This document shows, in pieces, positions 4,724 to 5,568 of a stretch of DNA of 5,568 nucleotides. Each line of letters opens with the position of its first letter. Position 1 is the stretch's first letter. The position numbers and the translations under genes are program-made. The DNA comes from Anaerobacillus sp. (lineage in GTDB: Bacteria > Bacillota > Bacilli > Bacillales_H > Anaerobacillaceae), in contig SKOL01000410.1 of assembly GCA_007120055.1 (NCBI GenBank), positions 1 to 5,568 of the forward strand. The letters run 5' to 3'. The notes below the pieces were generated by a model. That model saw nothing but the letters and a program-made list of their open reading frames with translations, ran no database searches and had not been told where the DNA came from.

Positions 4724-4738
4724 GGTCCCGCTTTTTTC
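4702..4738. terminator. Strong bidirectional terminator between convergent genes
   Basis: AAAAAAGCGGG (4703-4713) pairs perfectly with CCCGCTTTTTT (4727-4737) around a 13-base loop containing the TAA stop of the small membrane-protein gene. The T run ends the plus-strand transcript. The A run read in reverse ends the minus-strand prfC transcript, whose stop is at 4751. Confidence 0.85.
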
Positions 4739-4750
4739 TATACACTGAAT

Positions 4751-5568
4751 TTATTCTTTTATAAATGAGTTTTCATAAAATTTGATGTTAGGGTACTTTC
4801 CTTCAGCAGTACGCATCTGAAAATCATTTTCAAATAAAGCAACGAGTCGATCATCACGATCCTTTACTAAGTTTCGTTGTGTTCTGGAAAAAGCTTCAAT
4901 ATCTTTTTTCTCTCCGGAAATCCATCTCGCATAAGAAAACGGAAGCCTTTCAAGGCGAATATCAACTTTGTATTCCGATTTAAGCCGATGCTCTAATACT
5001 TCAAATTGAAGCACACCAACAACACCAACAATTTGTTGTTCTACGGCTTTTTGATAGGTTTGAAAAAGTTGGATCGCACCTTCTTCAGTTAATTGGCGAA
5101 TTCCTTTTTCATACGATTTATGCTTTAAGGCATCTTTAACGGAAATCGCACAAAAATGTTCAGGTGAGAAATGTGGCATTTCATCAAATTCAAATGATCC
5201 GTTTTCAACGAGGGTGTCGCCGATACGAAACGTTCCCGGATCAAATAAACCGATGATGTCGCCAGCATAAGCTTCTTCCACGGTATTTCGGCTTTGTGCT
5301 AAAAACTGGGTTGGTTGCGCTAATTTCATGTTTTTTCCTAGTCTAACGTGATTAACGTTCATTCCCTTTTTGAAAACCCCAGATGTAATTCGTAAAAAGG
5401 CAATTCGATCACGGTGGGCTGGATTCATGTTCGCTTGAATTTTAAATACGAAACCAGAGAATTTTTGATGGAGTGGATCAACCACACCTTCATTACTTTT
5501 CCTTGGAGTAGGTGATGGAGCCATTTCTAAAAAGTGCTCTAAAAATGTTTGTACCCCAAAGTTAGAAA
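4751..5568 (-). CDS. prfC: Peptide chain release factor 3 (RF3), C-terminal half
   Basis: The reading frame runs leftwards from the window edge to a TAA at 4751-4753 and gives 271 residues, about half of the roughly 525-residue RF3. RF3 is a translational GTPase that removes RF1 or RF2 from the ribosome after peptide release. The GTPase domain lies beyond the window. Visible here are the linker NFGVQTFLEHFLEMAPSPTPR; the domain II barrel (HQKFSGFVFKIQANMNPAHRDRIAFLRI, then the GDIIGL and GDTL turns); and the domain III signature IVGVVGVLQFEVLEHRLKSEY. The last two distinguish RF3 from EF-G. The internal ATG at 5522-5524 is not a start, because the frame and the family match continue upstream of it. 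Translation-factor housekeeping role, not obviously linked to its neighbours, which are convergent. Confidence 0.95.
   Translation of the reverse strand, partial: SNFGVQTFLEHFLEMAPSPTPRKSNEGVVDPLHQKFSGFVFKIQANMNPAHRDRIAFLRITSGVFKKGMNVNHVRLGKNMKLAQPTQFLAQSRNTVEEAYAGDIIGLFDPGTFRIGDTLVENGSFEFDEMPHFSPEHFCAISVKDALKHKSYEKGIRQLTEEGAIQLFQTYQKAVEQQIVGVVGVLQFEVLEHRLKSEYKVDIRLERLPFSYARWISGEKKDIEAFSRTQRNLVKDRDDRLVALFENDFQMRTAEGKYPNIKFYENSFIKE

Noticed and set aside
5522..5524. ATG as start of the minus-strand release-factor gene
   Set aside because: The frame stays open to the window edge and the upstream residues NFGVQTFLEHFLE match RF3, so the ATG is an internal methionine.

Overview
The window is AT-rich DNA from a low-GC Gram-positive bacterium, almost certainly a Bacillaceae member. 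The support is strong Shine-Dalgarno sequences, Bacillus-type gene families (a Fnr with a C-terminal cysteine cluster, YwiC, YjzC, a YtcB-like epimerase) and hairpin terminators abutting stop codons. It is a chromosomal stretch. I see no transposase, phage gene, CRISPR array, tRNA or rRNA.

Region 1-1960 is an anaerobic-regulation locus. It opens with the last 47 residues of a Bacillus-type Fnr (+). A long imperfect hairpin that can terminate both strands follows (145-229). Positions 230-348 are AT-rich and hold nothing I can name. Next come an unrecognised 181-residue gene on the minus strand (349-894), a 346-bp divergent regulatory region, and ywiC (+, 1241-1960). The regulatory region carries a near-perfect Fnr-type palindrome (1015-1032) placed exactly 41.5 bp upstream of the start predicted by a good -10 box (1053-1058). 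About 175 nt of leader follow, and they can fold into a nested stem structure (1106-1182) and a second hairpin (1200-1221). In Bacillus subtilis fnr and ywiC are neighbours and ywiC is Fnr-controlled, so this looks like a conserved regulator-target pair split by an extra gene.

Region 1961-2690 is small-gene territory: yjzC (59 aa) with a clean terminator, a 35-bp run of degenerate TTGGTTAG-like repeats, a GC-richer tandem repeat of 38-39 bp whose core folds into hairpins, and a 41-residue helical ORF.

Region 2692-4740 holds an alpha/beta-hydrolase-like protein that lacks the nucleophile serine. Its Shine-Dalgarno can be masked by an upstream inverted repeat, and a terminator starts directly at its stop codon. 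After it comes a probable two-gene unit: an NAD-dependent sugar-nucleotide epimerase (306 aa) and a 57-residue membrane protein. The terminator of that unit begins inside the small gene and serves both strands.

Region 4751-5568 is the C-terminal half of peptide chain release factor 3 (prfC) on the minus strand, running off the window.

The most interesting leads are the Fnr promoter plus structured leader of ywiC, the catalytically altered hydrolase with its masked ribosome-binding site, and the hairpin-forming tandem repeat. None is proof of a new system.
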